This document shows, in pieces, positions 35,122-43,981 of a DNA stretch of 64,000 nt (positions are counted from its first letter, which is position 1; the number at the start of each line of letters is the position of its first letter). This DNA is from Maridesulfovibrio sp. (GTDB taxonomy: Bacteria > Desulfobacterota > Desulfovibrionia > Desulfovibrionales > Desulfovibrionaceae): positions 2,857,501 to 2,921,500 of the forward strand of contig NZ_OY762999.1 in NCBI RefSeq assembly GCF_963666665.1, given 5' to 3'. The position numbers and the translations under genes were made by a program. Below the pieces are notes generated by a model. It was not told the DNA's origin and searched no databases. It saw only the letters and a program-made list of their open reading frames with translations.

Positions 35122-35793
35122 ATGAAAAGAAGTGAAATAAACGCATTGATCACCAAGGCCAAAGATTTTTACGCCGGACACCACTTCAACCTTCCCAAAT
35201 GGGCATTCTGGGGACCGGAAGACTGGAAGGGGAAAGGCGACAGCGAAGTTGTACGCAATATGCTCGGCTGGGACCTGACCGATTACGGCAAAGGCGAATT
35301 CGACAAGCTGGGCCTGATCCTGTTCACCATCCGCAACGGCAACCTCCAGACCGGAGACCCCAAACCTTATGCGGAAAAAATCATGATTCTGCGCGAAGGC
35401 CAGCTCTGTCCCATGCATTTCCACTGGTCCAAACGGGAAGACATAATCAACCGTGCAGGCGGCAATCTGGTCATCAAGCTCTACGGCTCCAATGAAGATG
35501 AATCCATGTCCGACCAGCCTCTGGAAGTGAGCGTGGACGGCTTTGTGCGCACAGTTGAACCGGGTGGTGTGATTGTACTTGAACCGGGTGAATCCATCTG
35601 CCTTGAACCGGGCATGTATCATTGCTTTTACTGCGAGGAAGGAACCGGAGATGTCATGGTCGGCGAGGTTAGCGCAGTTAATGATGACAACATCGACAAC
35701 CGCTTCCACGAGCCTCTGCCCCGTTTTCCTAAAGTGGATGAGGATGAAGAACCGATTCACCTGCTGGTTACCGATTATGCGAACTATGTATAA
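35122..35793 (+). CDS. D-lyxose ketol-isomerase-like cupin enzyme
   Basis: 223 residues. A cupin core with MHFHWSKREDIINRAGG holds the metal ligands, and LEPGMYHCFYCEEG forms the second half. The whole protein matches the D-lyxose isomerase family, which interconverts D-lyxose with D-xylulose and D-mannose with D-fructose. With the fructokinase-like gene before it, a mannose-to-fructose-6-phosphate route is plausible. It is the last gene of the operon and is followed by a bidirectional terminator. Confidence 0.85.
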   Translation: MKRSEINALITKAKDFYAGHHFNLPKWAFWGPEDWKGKGDSEVVRNMLGWDLTDYGKGEFDKLGLILFTIRNGNLQTGDPKPYAEKIMILREGQLCPMHFHWSKREDIINRAGGNLVIKLYGSNEDESMSDQPLEVSVDGFVRTVEPGGVIVLEPGESICLEPGMYHCFYCEEGTGDVMVGEVSAVNDDNIDNRFHEPLPRFPKVDEDEEPIHLLVTDYANYV

Positions 35794-35812
35794 GAACTGA
35801 AAACCATATATA

Positions 35813-35851
35813 AAAAAATACCGGTTTGGAGCACTCCAAACCGGTATTTTT
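35813..35851. terminator. Bidirectional terminator between sugar operon and response regulator
   Basis: ATACCGGTTTGGA and its complement form a 13-bp stem with loop GCAC, flanked by runs of A and T on both sides. It serves two converging operons. Confidence 0.9.
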
Positions 35852-35867
35852 TATGTCCTTTTGAAAA

Positions 35868-36269
35868 TTAATCAAGAATCCCCAATTCTTTCAACTTAGC
35901 TGTCAGAACCTCGGCTGTCAGCGGCTTAACAATATAATCCGTAGCCTCACTCTTGCTGAATGCTTCGAATACAGTTTTGACGTCCGAAAGGGCAGTCACC
36001 ATTACTATTACGGCCTCTTCGGACGGGAGAACCTTGAAATCACGTTCTATTTCCCTTATCTCCCTTGCAGCATCCAGTCCGTTTTTTTCCGGCATCATTA
36101 TATCCATGAAAACATACTGGAACGGTTCATTCTTCTCTAAAGCCGCCTTGTACACATCCAAGGCCTCGGCCCCGTTCACAGCGACATCGACTTCTCCAAT
36201 CTTATTAAGAAATAGCTGTAAAAAACTCCTTGAAACAAAGTCATCTTCAACAACCAAAAACTTCATCAC
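35868..36269 (-). CDS. Single-domain response regulator (CheY-like)
   Basis: 133 residues, a receiver domain only. Acidic pocket VVEDD near the N-terminus, phospho-acceptor Asp56 in FMDIMMPEKNG and Lys in IVKPL are intact. It has no output domain, so it must act by protein contact. It is the last of three genes on this strand after an HDOD protein and a histidine kinase, which is its likely phosphodonor. GAGGTGGTG precedes the ATG. Confidence 0.92.
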   Translation of the reverse strand: MMKFLVVEDDFVSRSFLQLFLNKIGEVDVAVNGAEALDVYKAALEKNEPFQYVFMDIMMPEKNGLDAAREIREIERDFKVLPSEEAVIVMVTALSDVKTVFEAFSKSEATDYIVKPLTAEVLTAKLKELGILD

Positions 36270-36358
36270 ACCACCTCACGAACTTGGATTAAGGGGAACA
36301 CACTAATACAAATATCACAACAACATCTCTTTTTCAAAATACTGAAAATAAATATGTA

Positions 36359-37996
36359 TCAACCATCCATCCCCGGAAAATCGATCATAATTGAGGTCCC
36401 TTTCTCAGTTGAACTTTCATAGGAAATACTTCCGCCCATGGTTTCAGCGATCAACTTTGCAGAATAAGTGCCCAGCCCTGTTCCATCGGACTTGTCGGCG
36501 GTAACGTATTTATCAAAAAAAGTATCCCGAATACTTTCAGGTACTGCGCCCATATTATGAATCCGTATGACCACATTTCCGCCAATCACCCGGACATCAA
36601 AAGTGATATCCTCATCTGACGGAGAAGCTTCCACGGCATTTTTCAAAATATTGGACAAAAGCGAATAGGTAAGAAATTCATCACAGCGAATATTAAATGA
36701 AAAATCTCCATCAACGCCCCTACCTTCGAACTGTTCCCTTATAGTCAACTTCTTATACCTGACCAGCTCAAACAGATCCTTAACCACAGACCGGGCTATC
36801 GAATATATGTCTGCTACAGCAGGCCTGTATTCATAGGAACCTGTTTCCATCTTGTAGAGATCAAGAGAAAGATTGATCATATTTAATAGTTTATAGCCGG
36901 ATATCTGTATGTACTCCAATATTTCCCGCTGACTTTCGGTAAGGTTAGCTTCATCATCCTTCAATAGTAAATCAGGAAGTCCGATAATCCCGTTCAATGG
37001 AACTTTAAGATCATGGCGTACAATGCGGTCAACATGCTCCTTCAAATCAGCAAGTTTTTTCTGTTCACTAATATCAATAAAATTTTCAACCATATGCAAC
37101 TTACCATCAATCATGACCCGGCTTACGGTTTTCTGGATCGGAATGTGTGTGCCGTCTTTTCGTTCGATAGTATGCTCTTCATTGCTTTCTTCCAAACCGC
37201 GATCCACAATAGGACAACTCCCTTTGCATGCGGTACAGATCACATCAAAACATTCTGCCCCGACAACCTCGTCCCACTCCCTGCCCATCATCTCAAGGGC
37301 CTTGGGATTTACATCAACAATTCTGTAATTTTCCGCTTCCACCACCATCACACCGGCCTGCATGGACTTCAATGTAATATCTAAACGATCATAAGCATCG
37401 ACCAGATCCTGAGTACGCTGCTGAACCATACGTTTAAGTTCCAAACTATGGTTTCGCATAATCTCGTGGGTTTCGTAATTCTCAAGGGCATTTACCGCGG
37501 AAAGCATAAACACTGAAAACAGCTTCAGAGTTGTATCCAAAATCTCTTCCTTGCTCTGCTGCATTAACCCTGCAAACATTCCCCGCACCCTGAACGGCGT
37601 AAGAAGAGCATGAAGCAAGATGTGATTGTCACCGCTGGAATCGAGAAAAAACACCGGTCCATCAGACTGCAAGGCATAAGCAAAGGACTGATCCGCAATA
37701 AGTAAATCTATTTCTCCTTCCAAGGCTGCTGCACTGTCAAGGCATGACCGGACCCGCACAAAATCCTGCGTTTCATTATCCACAAGATAAACCGCACAAG
37801 ACTGGAACGGAATCATCCTATGAGCGCGGTCACAGATATCCTGCAGCAATTTTTCCAGCGAGGACTGCTGTGGGGAAAGTGATGTTATGGTCCCCAATTC
37901 CCGAGCCAGATCCAAAGCTTCCATAGCTGCAGCTTTCTCGTCCTGAAGGGCTTTAATCTGCTGCTGTTGAAATCGTATCAATTTTTTTTCGTCCAC
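36359..37996 (-). CDS. GAF-PAS hybrid histidine sensor kinase
   Basis: 545 residues from a GTG with GGAGG six bases upstream. An ATG 11 codons earlier overlaps the HDOD gene and lacks a site. An N-terminal coiled coil, a GAF domain (about 45-185), a PAS domain (about 205-310, with a Cys-rich loop ICTACKGSCPIVDRG), the H-box with His328 in RHDLKVPLNG, and an ATPase domain (GTGLGTYSAKLIAETMGG) follow. There are no membrane segments, so it senses a cytoplasmic signal. The Cys-rich PAS loop could bind metal or sense redox. Confidence 0.88.
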   Translation of the reverse strand: MDEKKLIRFQQQQIKALQDEKAAAMEALDLARELGTITSLSPQQSSLEKLLQDICDRAHRMIPFQSCAVYLVDNETQDFVRVRSCLDSAAALEGEIDLLIADQSFAYALQSDGPVFFLDSSGDNHILLHALLTPFRVRGMFAGLMQQSKEEILDTTLKLFSVFMLSAVNALENYETHEIMRNHSLELKRMVQQRTQDLVDAYDRLDITLKSMQAGVMVVEAENYRIVDVNPKALEMMGREWDEVVGAECFDVICTACKGSCPIVDRGLEESNEEHTIERKDGTHIPIQKTVSRVMIDGKLHMVENFIDISEQKKLADLKEHVDRIVRHDLKVPLNGIIGLPDLLLKDDEANLTESQREILEYIQISGYKLLNMINLSLDLYKMETGSYEYRPAVADIYSIARSVVKDLFELVRYKKLTIREQFEGRGVDGDFSFNIRCDEFLTYSLLSNILKNAVEASPSDEDITFDVRVIGGNVVIRIHNMGAVPESIRDTFFDKYVTADKSDGTGLGTYSAKLIAETMGGSISYESSTEKGTSIMIDFPGMDG

Positions 37997-37997
37997 C

Positions 37998-39224
37998 CTA
38001 ACCTCCGAATATGGCAAGAATGTCCGCAATCTGCCGTCTAGCCTTCGAGAGGGTAGTTACAACAGCGCCGTCAGGAAGGCCAAGAGCATCCCACGATCCG
38101 GGGTAAGGGGTGTTTATCAGGCCGAAACTGTCTGTTCCGTATTGCATTGCGACAGCCATGGCATCCGCGACTGAACATATTGCAGACTCTATGCAGAGCT
38201 TACCGGATCGGCCCCCGTGATGCCCGACTACCCCGGCAGTAATTGACGGCGGTATATTCCAGAGTTCAAAAAGTTTTCCGGCCAGCTCACAATGATCAAA
38301 CCCAAAAACAATGGATTCTGCTTTGCAATAACTGATCTTGCGGGACATACGCAGCTGGAAGGCCAAATCTATCTTTTCCGAATACTGCTGCAGCATAATC
38401 AGCTGCCCGATATCATGGAGCATCCCGACGACAAAACATTTATCCTGTGAAATCCCGGGAACCTGCTGGGCCAAAATGCGGCAAAACACAGCGCAAGCTA
38501 ATGAGTGCTTCCAAAAATCTTCCATGGAGAAACCGACATTATGTTCTCCCTTAAAAGCCTCCATAACCGAAACACTTAAGGCAAGCTGACAGACTCCATC
38601 TGTTCCGACCAATGAAACGGCCCTACTCAAGGATTCAACCGGAAGATCAAAACCGTACAACGGGCTGTTGACCAGACTGATCAATTTTGCGCTCAAGCCC
38701 GAATCCTTGGAAATGATATCCGCAAGATTTTCCGATCCGGCTCCGGGGTCGTTGAGGGTCTCCATAATCTTGTAGTAAATGTCCGGGAAGGCTGCCAACC
38801 GGATACCGCTCTTTAAAAATACACCGGCACTTTCAAAAAGGGGAGCATCAGGTATATCGAGATCACCGCCTATGGGCATCAAAATTTCAGGTAAGGCATT
38901 ACCCTTTTCCAACTCTCCAACAAAGTGCTTAATGCAGGCTTCTTTCAAAACCTTCATGGGAGCCACAGACATATTAGCATATGCGAAAACTCCCTCCACA
39001 TATTCCTCTGCCTGCGCCTGCAGGTGGGGATCAGGTTCTGTATCATCTTCTCCGGCTCTGTTTCCGCCAAGGACCTCTACTTCGCTAACACCCCATATAT
39101 TGAAAATCCGCAGATGCTGCTCTTCAAGTATCGTATCAGCCGCCAACAGAAAACGGCCATTAGCCCCTTTAACGTCCTCCAGCAGACGCATTCCTACTTT
39201 CAAGTCACCTACAAAAACTTTCAT
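37998..39224 (-). CDS. HDOD-domain signalling protein
   Basis: 408 residues. The HDOD domain occupies the C-terminal 250 residues (SAKLISLVNSPLYGF, then GMLHDIGQLIM and FGFDHCELAG). Most HD metal residues are relaxed, as in HDOD proteins. The N-terminal 70 residues (VGDLKVGMRLLEDVKGANGR) form a small separate domain also found in HD-GYP proteins. It lies one base before the kinase gene start and probably modulates its signalling. AAGGGTAGG precedes the ATG. Confidence 0.85.
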   Translation of the reverse strand: MKVFVGDLKVGMRLLEDVKGANGRFLLAADTILEEQHLRIFNIWGVSEVEVLGGNRAGEDDTEPDPHLQAQAEEYVEGVFAYANMSVAPMKVLKEACIKHFVGELEKGNALPEILMPIGGDLDIPDAPLFESAGVFLKSGIRLAAFPDIYYKIMETLNDPGAGSENLADIISKDSGLSAKLISLVNSPLYGFDLPVESLSRAVSLVGTDGVCQLALSVSVMEAFKGEHNVGFSMEDFWKHSLACAVFCRILAQQVPGISQDKCFVVGMLHDIGQLIMLQQYSEKIDLAFQLRMSRKISYCKAESIVFGFDHCELAGKLFELWNIPPSITAGVVGHHGGRSGKLCIESAICSVADAMAVAMQYGTDSFGLINTPYPGSWDALGLPDGAVVTTLSKARRQIADILAIFGG

Positions 39225-39328
39225 AGCCTACCCTTCGTGATTGCAAAATTCCTGAAAAACATTCTGGCTTTGAATGAAGAATAACAGATGGAGGACAATT
39301 AAAATACAATTTTGCTTTGCATGGAAAC

Positions 39329-39363
39329 AAAAAAGGAGGCGCAGCATAAGCCGCGCCTTCTTT
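39329..39363 (-). terminator. Intrinsic terminator of the phosphatase gene
   Basis: On the minus strand a GAAGGCGCGGC stem with loop TTAT pairs with GCTGCGCCTCC and is followed by six T. It lies 22 bases after the phosphatase stop. Confidence 0.85.
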
Positions 39364-39384
39364 AAGAATAATTTATTAATAAAT

Positions 39385-40047
39385 TTAAAGCAGGGACACT
39401 AAGTCAGCAGGAGTATCCAGCACAATATTAGCCCCGGCCTTTACAAGCTCACTTTCACCGCGAAAACCCCAACCGGCTCCGATAGAGATCATGCCTGCAT
39501 TCACTCCGGTTTTTACATCCACATCTGTATCACCGATGAACAAGGTCTGTTGCGGTGAAACACCCATCTTCTCCGCAAGTTCAAGAGCTGCGTCAGGTTC
39601 AGGTTTAAGGGGAACATCCTTGCGTCCGCCGTAAACAGCAAAAAATTCTATTTGCGGAAGAAACTTTGCTGCTGATTCAACAGCGTGCTCATGGGGCTTA
39701 TTGGAAAGGATAGCGATCGTTTTCCCGGCGGCAATAAAATCAGCAAGCACCTCAGGAATTCCGGCATAAGGACGTACCTGCGTATTCAATTTATCTTCAA
39801 ATTCCTTGAGCAGAACCGGTACAAACTGATCGTAATCTTCCTGATTCTGCTTGTCTTCAGGCAGCACCCGCCATGCCAGTTTTTTTGCACCATCACCAAC
39901 AAACTTGCGATATGCATCTACCGGATGGGTCGGATACCCCATAGACTCCAAAGCGGAGTTTCCTGCTGCGGCGATATCACTTAATGTATCAAGCAGGGTT
40001 CCATCCAAATCAAAAATAACAGCTGAAAAATCAAGTGAACTTTCCAT
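39385..40047 (-). CDS. HAD-family phosphoglycolate phosphatase-like hydrolase
   Basis: 220 residues. HAD motif I is FDLDGTLLDT, motif II is AILSNKP, and motif III/IV is KPEPD with FIGDTDVDV. The cap domain between them fits the Gph/PGMB group. It removes phosphate from small metabolites such as 2-phosphoglycolate. It stands alone with its own terminator. The ribosome site is weak. Confidence 0.87.
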   Translation of the reverse strand: MESSLDFSAVIFDLDGTLLDTLSDIAAAGNSALESMGYPTHPVDAYRKFVGDGAKKLAWRVLPEDKQNQEDYDQFVPVLLKEFEDKLNTQVRPYAGIPEVLADFIAAGKTIAILSNKPHEHAVESAAKFLPQIEFFAVYGGRKDVPLKPEPDAALELAEKMGVSPQQTLFIGDTDVDVKTGVNAGMISIGAGWGFRGESELVKAGANIVLDTPADLVSLL

Positions 40048-40292
40048 CTTTACAACTCAATAATAATTAAAGGTTTACGACATATTTCCGGCAAAACATT
40101 GCTCTCAAGCATGAAAAAACATGCCACATAATCAAAGCAAACATAACGGCCAAGGACTAACGCCACTGCAAGCTCACAGTCAACATTTTCCATGGATGCA
40201 ATCCGCTCGAAATAGATTGACGTTTCTGCCCGTTTGAAGTTGGCTTATGAACAATTAAACCGAACCAACCAGACAAATTAATTAACTTGAAT

Positions 40293-40991
40293 ATGCCCGC
40301 AACCGAATACAACACAGCGCAAATCATTGATGCCCTGCAGGCTGACCCCAACCTTAACAAAGCGGAACTGCCTGCTTTAAAAGAATTATCGCGCAAGGTC
40401 AGCCAGCGTAAATTCAAGAAAGGAGAATTCATATTCAAAGCCGGAGACGAATCAAATAATTTCTGTCTGGTGGAAAGCGGGAAAGTAATCCTTTCCAAAG
40501 AATCGCCGTCCGGTAAATCCTTCACCTACCTTGTCGCCACCCGGGGAATGACCTTGAACGGGATCACCTGCTTCAAACCCGCTCCAAGAATTTTCAGCGC
40601 CCGCGTTGTAGAGGATTCATCAATTATCACGATACCCTGCCACGAATTCAAATATTGGGTTGAAAACAATCCCCCCGTAGCCATGGGAATTTTGGGTACC
40701 ATGGGAGAACTGCTGGACGGAGCATACACCCGCATCATTGATCTGATCGACGAAAGCGTCGAAACCCGCATTCTCAATGTACTCAGCATGCTCTCCACCC
40801 GCATAGGATCTGAACTCCCCCTCACCAACGAAGATCTTGCAGGAATGGTAGGGACTTCGCGGGAAAGCGCGGCCCGGGTTATATCCAGACTGCAGGATAA
40901 CGGAATTGTTTCCAAAGGACGCGGCAGCATCACAGTTCTGGACAAAGAACAACTGGACGAAACAGTTTCCAGCCCCTTTTTCATTATTTAA
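40293..40991 (+). CDS. Crp/Fnr-family transcriptional regulator
   Basis: 232 residues. A cyclic-nucleotide-type beta barrel (about 25-140, KKGEFIFKAGDESNNFCLVESG) and a C-terminal winged HTH (LTNEDLAGMVGTSRESAARVISRLQDNGIV) are present. The N-terminus lacks the FNR cysteine cluster, so it is not an oxygen sensor of that kind. It may sense heme or NO, as many family members do in these bacteria. ATG at 40293 was preferred over TTG at 40287. It is 93 bases before a DUF190 gene. Confidence 0.9.
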   Translation: MPATEYNTAQIIDALQADPNLNKAELPALKELSRKVSQRKFKKGEFIFKAGDESNNFCLVESGKVILSKESPSGKSFTYLVATRGMTLNGITCFKPAPRIFSARVVEDSSIITIPCHEFKYWVENNPPVAMGILGTMGELLDGAYTRIIDLIDESVETRILNVLSMLSTRIGSELPLTNEDLAGMVGTSRESAARVISRLQDNGIVSKGRGSITVLDKEQLDETVSSPFFII

Positions 40992-41084
40992 AAACGCCTC
41001 CCTCAGTGACCTGCGTCATTGTTCGCACCGAGCTTCCGTAATATTTCCTGATCAAACAACATAACTTGAACACAGGAAAACAAA

Positions 41085-41396
41085 ATGCACGGTTATTTAA
41101 TAACTTTCTTTACCCAGAAAAACCGCGAACAGGACGGTATGCCTCTGGCAGACTGGATTGTGGAAGAAGCCCGAAAAATCGGAGTGCGCGGTGCGACGCT
41201 ATTCAGCGGACAAGAGGGCTTCGGCCATGACGGACGTTTTCACTCAGGCAACTATTTTGATTTTGAGGACAAACCGCAACTCGTAACCATGGCCCTGACT
41301 CATGACGAGTGCGACTCCCTACTTTCAAGCCTGCAAGCCAAACAGCTTCGGATCTTCTACACCAAATCAAAAGTTGAATTCGGATTTACCTCTTAA
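41085..41396 (+). CDS. DUF190 family protein
   Basis: 103 residues, the size of the PII-like DUF190 family: GYLITFFTQKN at the start and WIVEEARKIGVRGATLFSGQEGFGHDG, with a conserved GAT and a GFGxxG loop. Family members are often encoded beside CrcB fluoride channels or transport genes and may sense nucleotides, as PII proteins do. No crcB is in the window. It has a good AGGAAAA site. Function is unknown. Confidence 0.82.
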   Translation: MHGYLITFFTQKNREQDGMPLADWIVEEARKIGVRGATLFSGQEGFGHDGRFHSGNYFDFEDKPQLVTMALTHDECDSLLSSLQAKQLRIFYTKSKVEFGFTS

Positions 41397-41488
41397 ACCC
41401 GGATTTCTTCCCCCCCGAACGATTCACACCACGACAGCTAAAACTGCCCCATATAAGGCAGACTTGCTGATCAACAAAGGACTCTCAC

Positions 41489-42202
41489 ATGATAGGACCA
41501 TATATTAACGGTGCTGCACTGCTTGCGGGCAGTGTAGCCGGTGCCATGATCGGCCCGAAACTGAACGCCAATATCCGCACCCGCATGCCCATGGTATTCG
41601 GCTGTGCATCCATGGGCCTCGGCGTAGCCATGATAGTCAAAGTTAAACTTTTAGCCCCGGTTATGCTGGCCTTGGTCGTTGGATCATTGCTTGGTGAAAT
41701 AATCCGTCTGGAAAATATCATCCAGAACTTCGCAGCAAAAGCCCGTGTTGTAATCGAAAAGTTAACCCGCCCCAGCGGGGATATGAATCAGGAAGAATTT
41801 CTGGATAAATTTGTGGCTCTGCTGGTTCTTTTTTGCATGAGCGGAACCGGAATTTACGGTTCCATGACCGAGGGAATGACCGGAGATGCTACCCTGCTGA
41901 TAGTTAAATCAATCCTCGATTTTTTCACTGCTCCCATCTTCGCCTCCACCATGGGCTTTACCGTGGGCATTCTGGTCTTTCCCCAATTTATGGTTCAGGG
42001 CTTGCTATTTCTGGGAGCTTCCCTGATTCTGCCCCTGACCACCCCGGACATGCTGGCAGACTTCTCCTCCTGCGGGGGACTGATCATGCTCGCTACGGGA
42101 TTTCGCATCTGCGGAATCAAACAATTTCCGGTAGCGAATATGATTCCGGCACTTATTCTGGTCATGCCCCTTTCATACTTATGGGCAACTTACCTTGGAT
42201 AA
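41489..42202 (+). CDS. DUF554 family membrane protein
   Basis: 237 residues with about seven hydrophobic segments. The N-terminus MIGPYINGAALLAGSVAGAM and GLGVAMIVKV, then MLALVVGSLLGEIIRLE, match the DUF554 (YdfK-type) inner membrane family. No catalytic residues stand out. AAAGGA precedes the ATG. Function is unknown. 92 bases separate it from the DUF190 gene. Confidence 0.85.
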   Translation: MIGPYINGAALLAGSVAGAMIGPKLNANIRTRMPMVFGCASMGLGVAMIVKVKLLAPVMLALVVGSLLGEIIRLENIIQNFAAKARVVIEKLTRPSGDMNQEEFLDKFVALLVLFCMSGTGIYGSMTEGMTGDATLLIVKSILDFFTAPIFASTMGFTVGILVFPQFMVQGLLFLGASLILPLTTPDMLADFSSCGGLIMLATGFRICGIKQFPVANMIPALILVMPLSYLWATYLG

Positions 42203-42232
42203 GAATTTCCACGACTACAGTGAGGCAACCTT

Positions 42233-42877
42233 ATGTCATCAGACATGAAATACCCTGATCCCAATACCAAACATCCGGTAGCAGGTTTTCCGCAAGTAAC
42301 TTTCATCAAAAACTTCAATGAAAATAACAATGTAATAATCGGTGACTACACATATTATGATGATCCATCGGGACCGGAAAATTTCTTTAAAAACATATTA
42401 TATCATTTCGATTTTATAGGAGATAAGCTGATCATAGGCCGCTACTGCGCCATTGCCCGAAATGTTTCATTCATCATGAACGGAGCAAACCATGCCACGG
42501 GAGGCTTTTCCACCTACCCGTTTTTCATTTTCGGTTCTGGCTGGAAGGATGCAACTCCTCCAGCAGAGCATACTTCCTACAAAGGCGACATTGTAATCGG
42601 CAGTGATGTCTGGATCGGATATGACGCCACGATCATGCCGGGAGTTACCATCGGACACGGCAGCATCATCGGAGCAAAATCCGTAGTAACAAAAGACGTC
42701 CCTCCATACAGCATTGTTGCCGGAAATCCGGCAAGAGTAGTTAGGATGAGATTTGATAAAGAGACAATCGCAGCGTTGCTGGATGCACAATGGTGGGAAT
42801 GGGAACCTGAAAAGGTGACCCGAAATCTGCCTGCCATTATCGGCTCTGATATGGAACAATTGCAAAAAGCAACCTAG
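42233..42877 (+). CDS. CatB/Vat-type hexapeptide acetyltransferase
   Basis: 214 residues. The left-handed beta-helix is visible in DIVIGSDVWIGYDATIMPG with GHGSIIGAKSVVTKDVPPYS. The N-terminal part (NNNVIIGDYTYYDDPSGPE, then IMNGANHATGGFSTYPF) contains the catalytic His region of the xenobiotic acetyltransferase group. Members acetylate chloramphenicol, streptogramins or sugars; chromosomal copies usually have unknown substrates. It should not be called a resistance gene on this evidence. GAGG precedes the ATG. Confidence 0.88.
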   Translation: MSSDMKYPDPNTKHPVAGFPQVTFIKNFNENNNVIIGDYTYYDDPSGPENFFKNILYHFDFIGDKLIIGRYCAIARNVSFIMNGANHATGGFSTYPFFIFGSGWKDATPPAEHTSYKGDIVIGSDVWIGYDATIMPGVTIGHGSIIGAKSVVTKDVPPYSIVAGNPARVVRMRFDKETIAALLDAQWWEWEPEKVTRNLPAIIGSDMEQLQKAT

Positions 42878-42916
42878 TTTTCCGATTCAAATTAAAGCTG
42901 CACTCACCTTACGCAT

Positions 42917-42949
42917 AAAAATACCCGCAATGCTCAGGAGCGTTGCGGG
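42917..42949 (-). terminator. Terminator between acetyltransferase and glycosyltransferase-like genes
   Basis: CCCGCAATGCTC (42924-42935) pairs with GAGCGTTGCGGG (42938-42949), with one G-T pair. Read on the minus strand it is followed by TATTTTTA, so it mainly ends the gene at 42975. A T-run also lies 6 bases after it on the plus strand. Confidence 0.75.
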
Positions 42950-42974
42950 GATTCAACTTTTTGCAGAGACCGGG

Positions 42975-43883
42975 CTATCCCGGATAATCAAACTCCGCCC
43001 TGAGAACATCAAGGGCGATTTCTTCCTTGGTCTTGTACTTATCCTTGTCGATAAGAGTCGGCTGCCCTGTGGGCGGCACATCGTGGTACATATACTTATA
43101 GATGTCGAAGTTGAGGCAGGTCTCATTGCGTAGGTGCATTTCCCGAAACCACTGGCAACCCACATCCAGAATCTGCTTGCCGACATTGATAAAAGCTCCG
43201 AAGGGAGTTGCTTTACCGATAGGCATAGTCATCTTGCGGGCGATCTTCATGTTTACGAGGCAGCACCATTCATTGACCCGGCATTCCGGCAACGGCCAAG
43301 GCTGTCTAAAGAAAATATCATGCATGCGCGGCAGGTGATAAGCACGGACCTGCTTTCCTTCCGGCGGCTGGGCACTGCGGTAAAGTTCGACCAGTTCACG
43401 AAAATCAGGACGGTAATCCATATAGGTATCCGGTGAACATTTGCCGGAAAATGCAGCGGGACAATACCAGCACTGCCCGATGTGTCCGGCAGCAACATGA
43501 TCCCCGATACCTTCAACCATGGCCCCGATTATATCTTTCCTGAATATGGCATCATTATGAATGATGAGCACGTAATCCTTATCGCTCTTTTCCCAGCCGT
43601 ACTGGTAACGAACAGAAAGGCGGTACTCTTCGTCATCTATGCGATCCCATTCAATGGGAAAGCAATAGTTCCAATACTTGGGCATGTAATATTCAATCTT
43701 ATGGGAAAGTGCATCCAGCACATACTGATGGCATCCGGCATCAATACCCTTGGTCTTGGTATTTTCCTCAATAAAATAAATCTTATCGATATGCTGTCCA
43801 CTGGCCCGCTCAAGTGAAAGCAGAGCCAGACAAGTCTGCAAAGGCTTGCCGCATACACTTATAATTACATCAACCTTACTCAC
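42975..43883 (-). CDS. Glycosyltransferase-like protein (GT-A fold, family uncertain)
   Basis: 302 residues from a GTG with AGGG upstream. It starts VDVIISVCGKPLQTCLALLSLE, as GT2 enzymes do, and has VLIIHNDAIF, in which HND takes the place of the DxD motif. The middle is rich in Cys and Trp (GQCWYCPAAFSGKCSP; NEWCCLVNM). There are no membrane segments. Probably a sugar transferase with unknown donor and acceptor; it stands alone with its own terminator. Confidence 0.65.
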   Translation of the reverse strand: MSKVDVIISVCGKPLQTCLALLSLERASGQHIDKIYFIEENTKTKGIDAGCHQYVLDALSHKIEYYMPKYWNYCFPIEWDRIDDEEYRLSVRYQYGWEKSDKDYVLIIHNDAIFRKDIIGAMVEGIGDHVAAGHIGQCWYCPAAFSGKCSPDTYMDYRPDFRELVELYRSAQPPEGKQVRAYHLPRMHDIFFRQPWPLPECRVNEWCCLVNMKIARKMTMPIGKATPFGAFINVGKQILDVGCQWFREMHLRNETCLNFDIYKYMYHDVPPTGQPTLIDKDKYKTKEEIALDVLRAEFDYPG

Positions 43884-43981
43884 TGGCCCTACTCCGCAAA
43901 CATGACATTAAGCCGAGAATTGTTCCTAAATTTACGATCAAATTTTTATTTATATAATTAAATCTTAACGATTAATCCACA

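Noticed and set aside
42233..42877. Antibiotic resistance acetyltransferase
   Set aside because: Hexapeptide acetyltransferases of this group are common chromosomal genes; nothing in the sequence or context indicates drug resistance or a mobile element.
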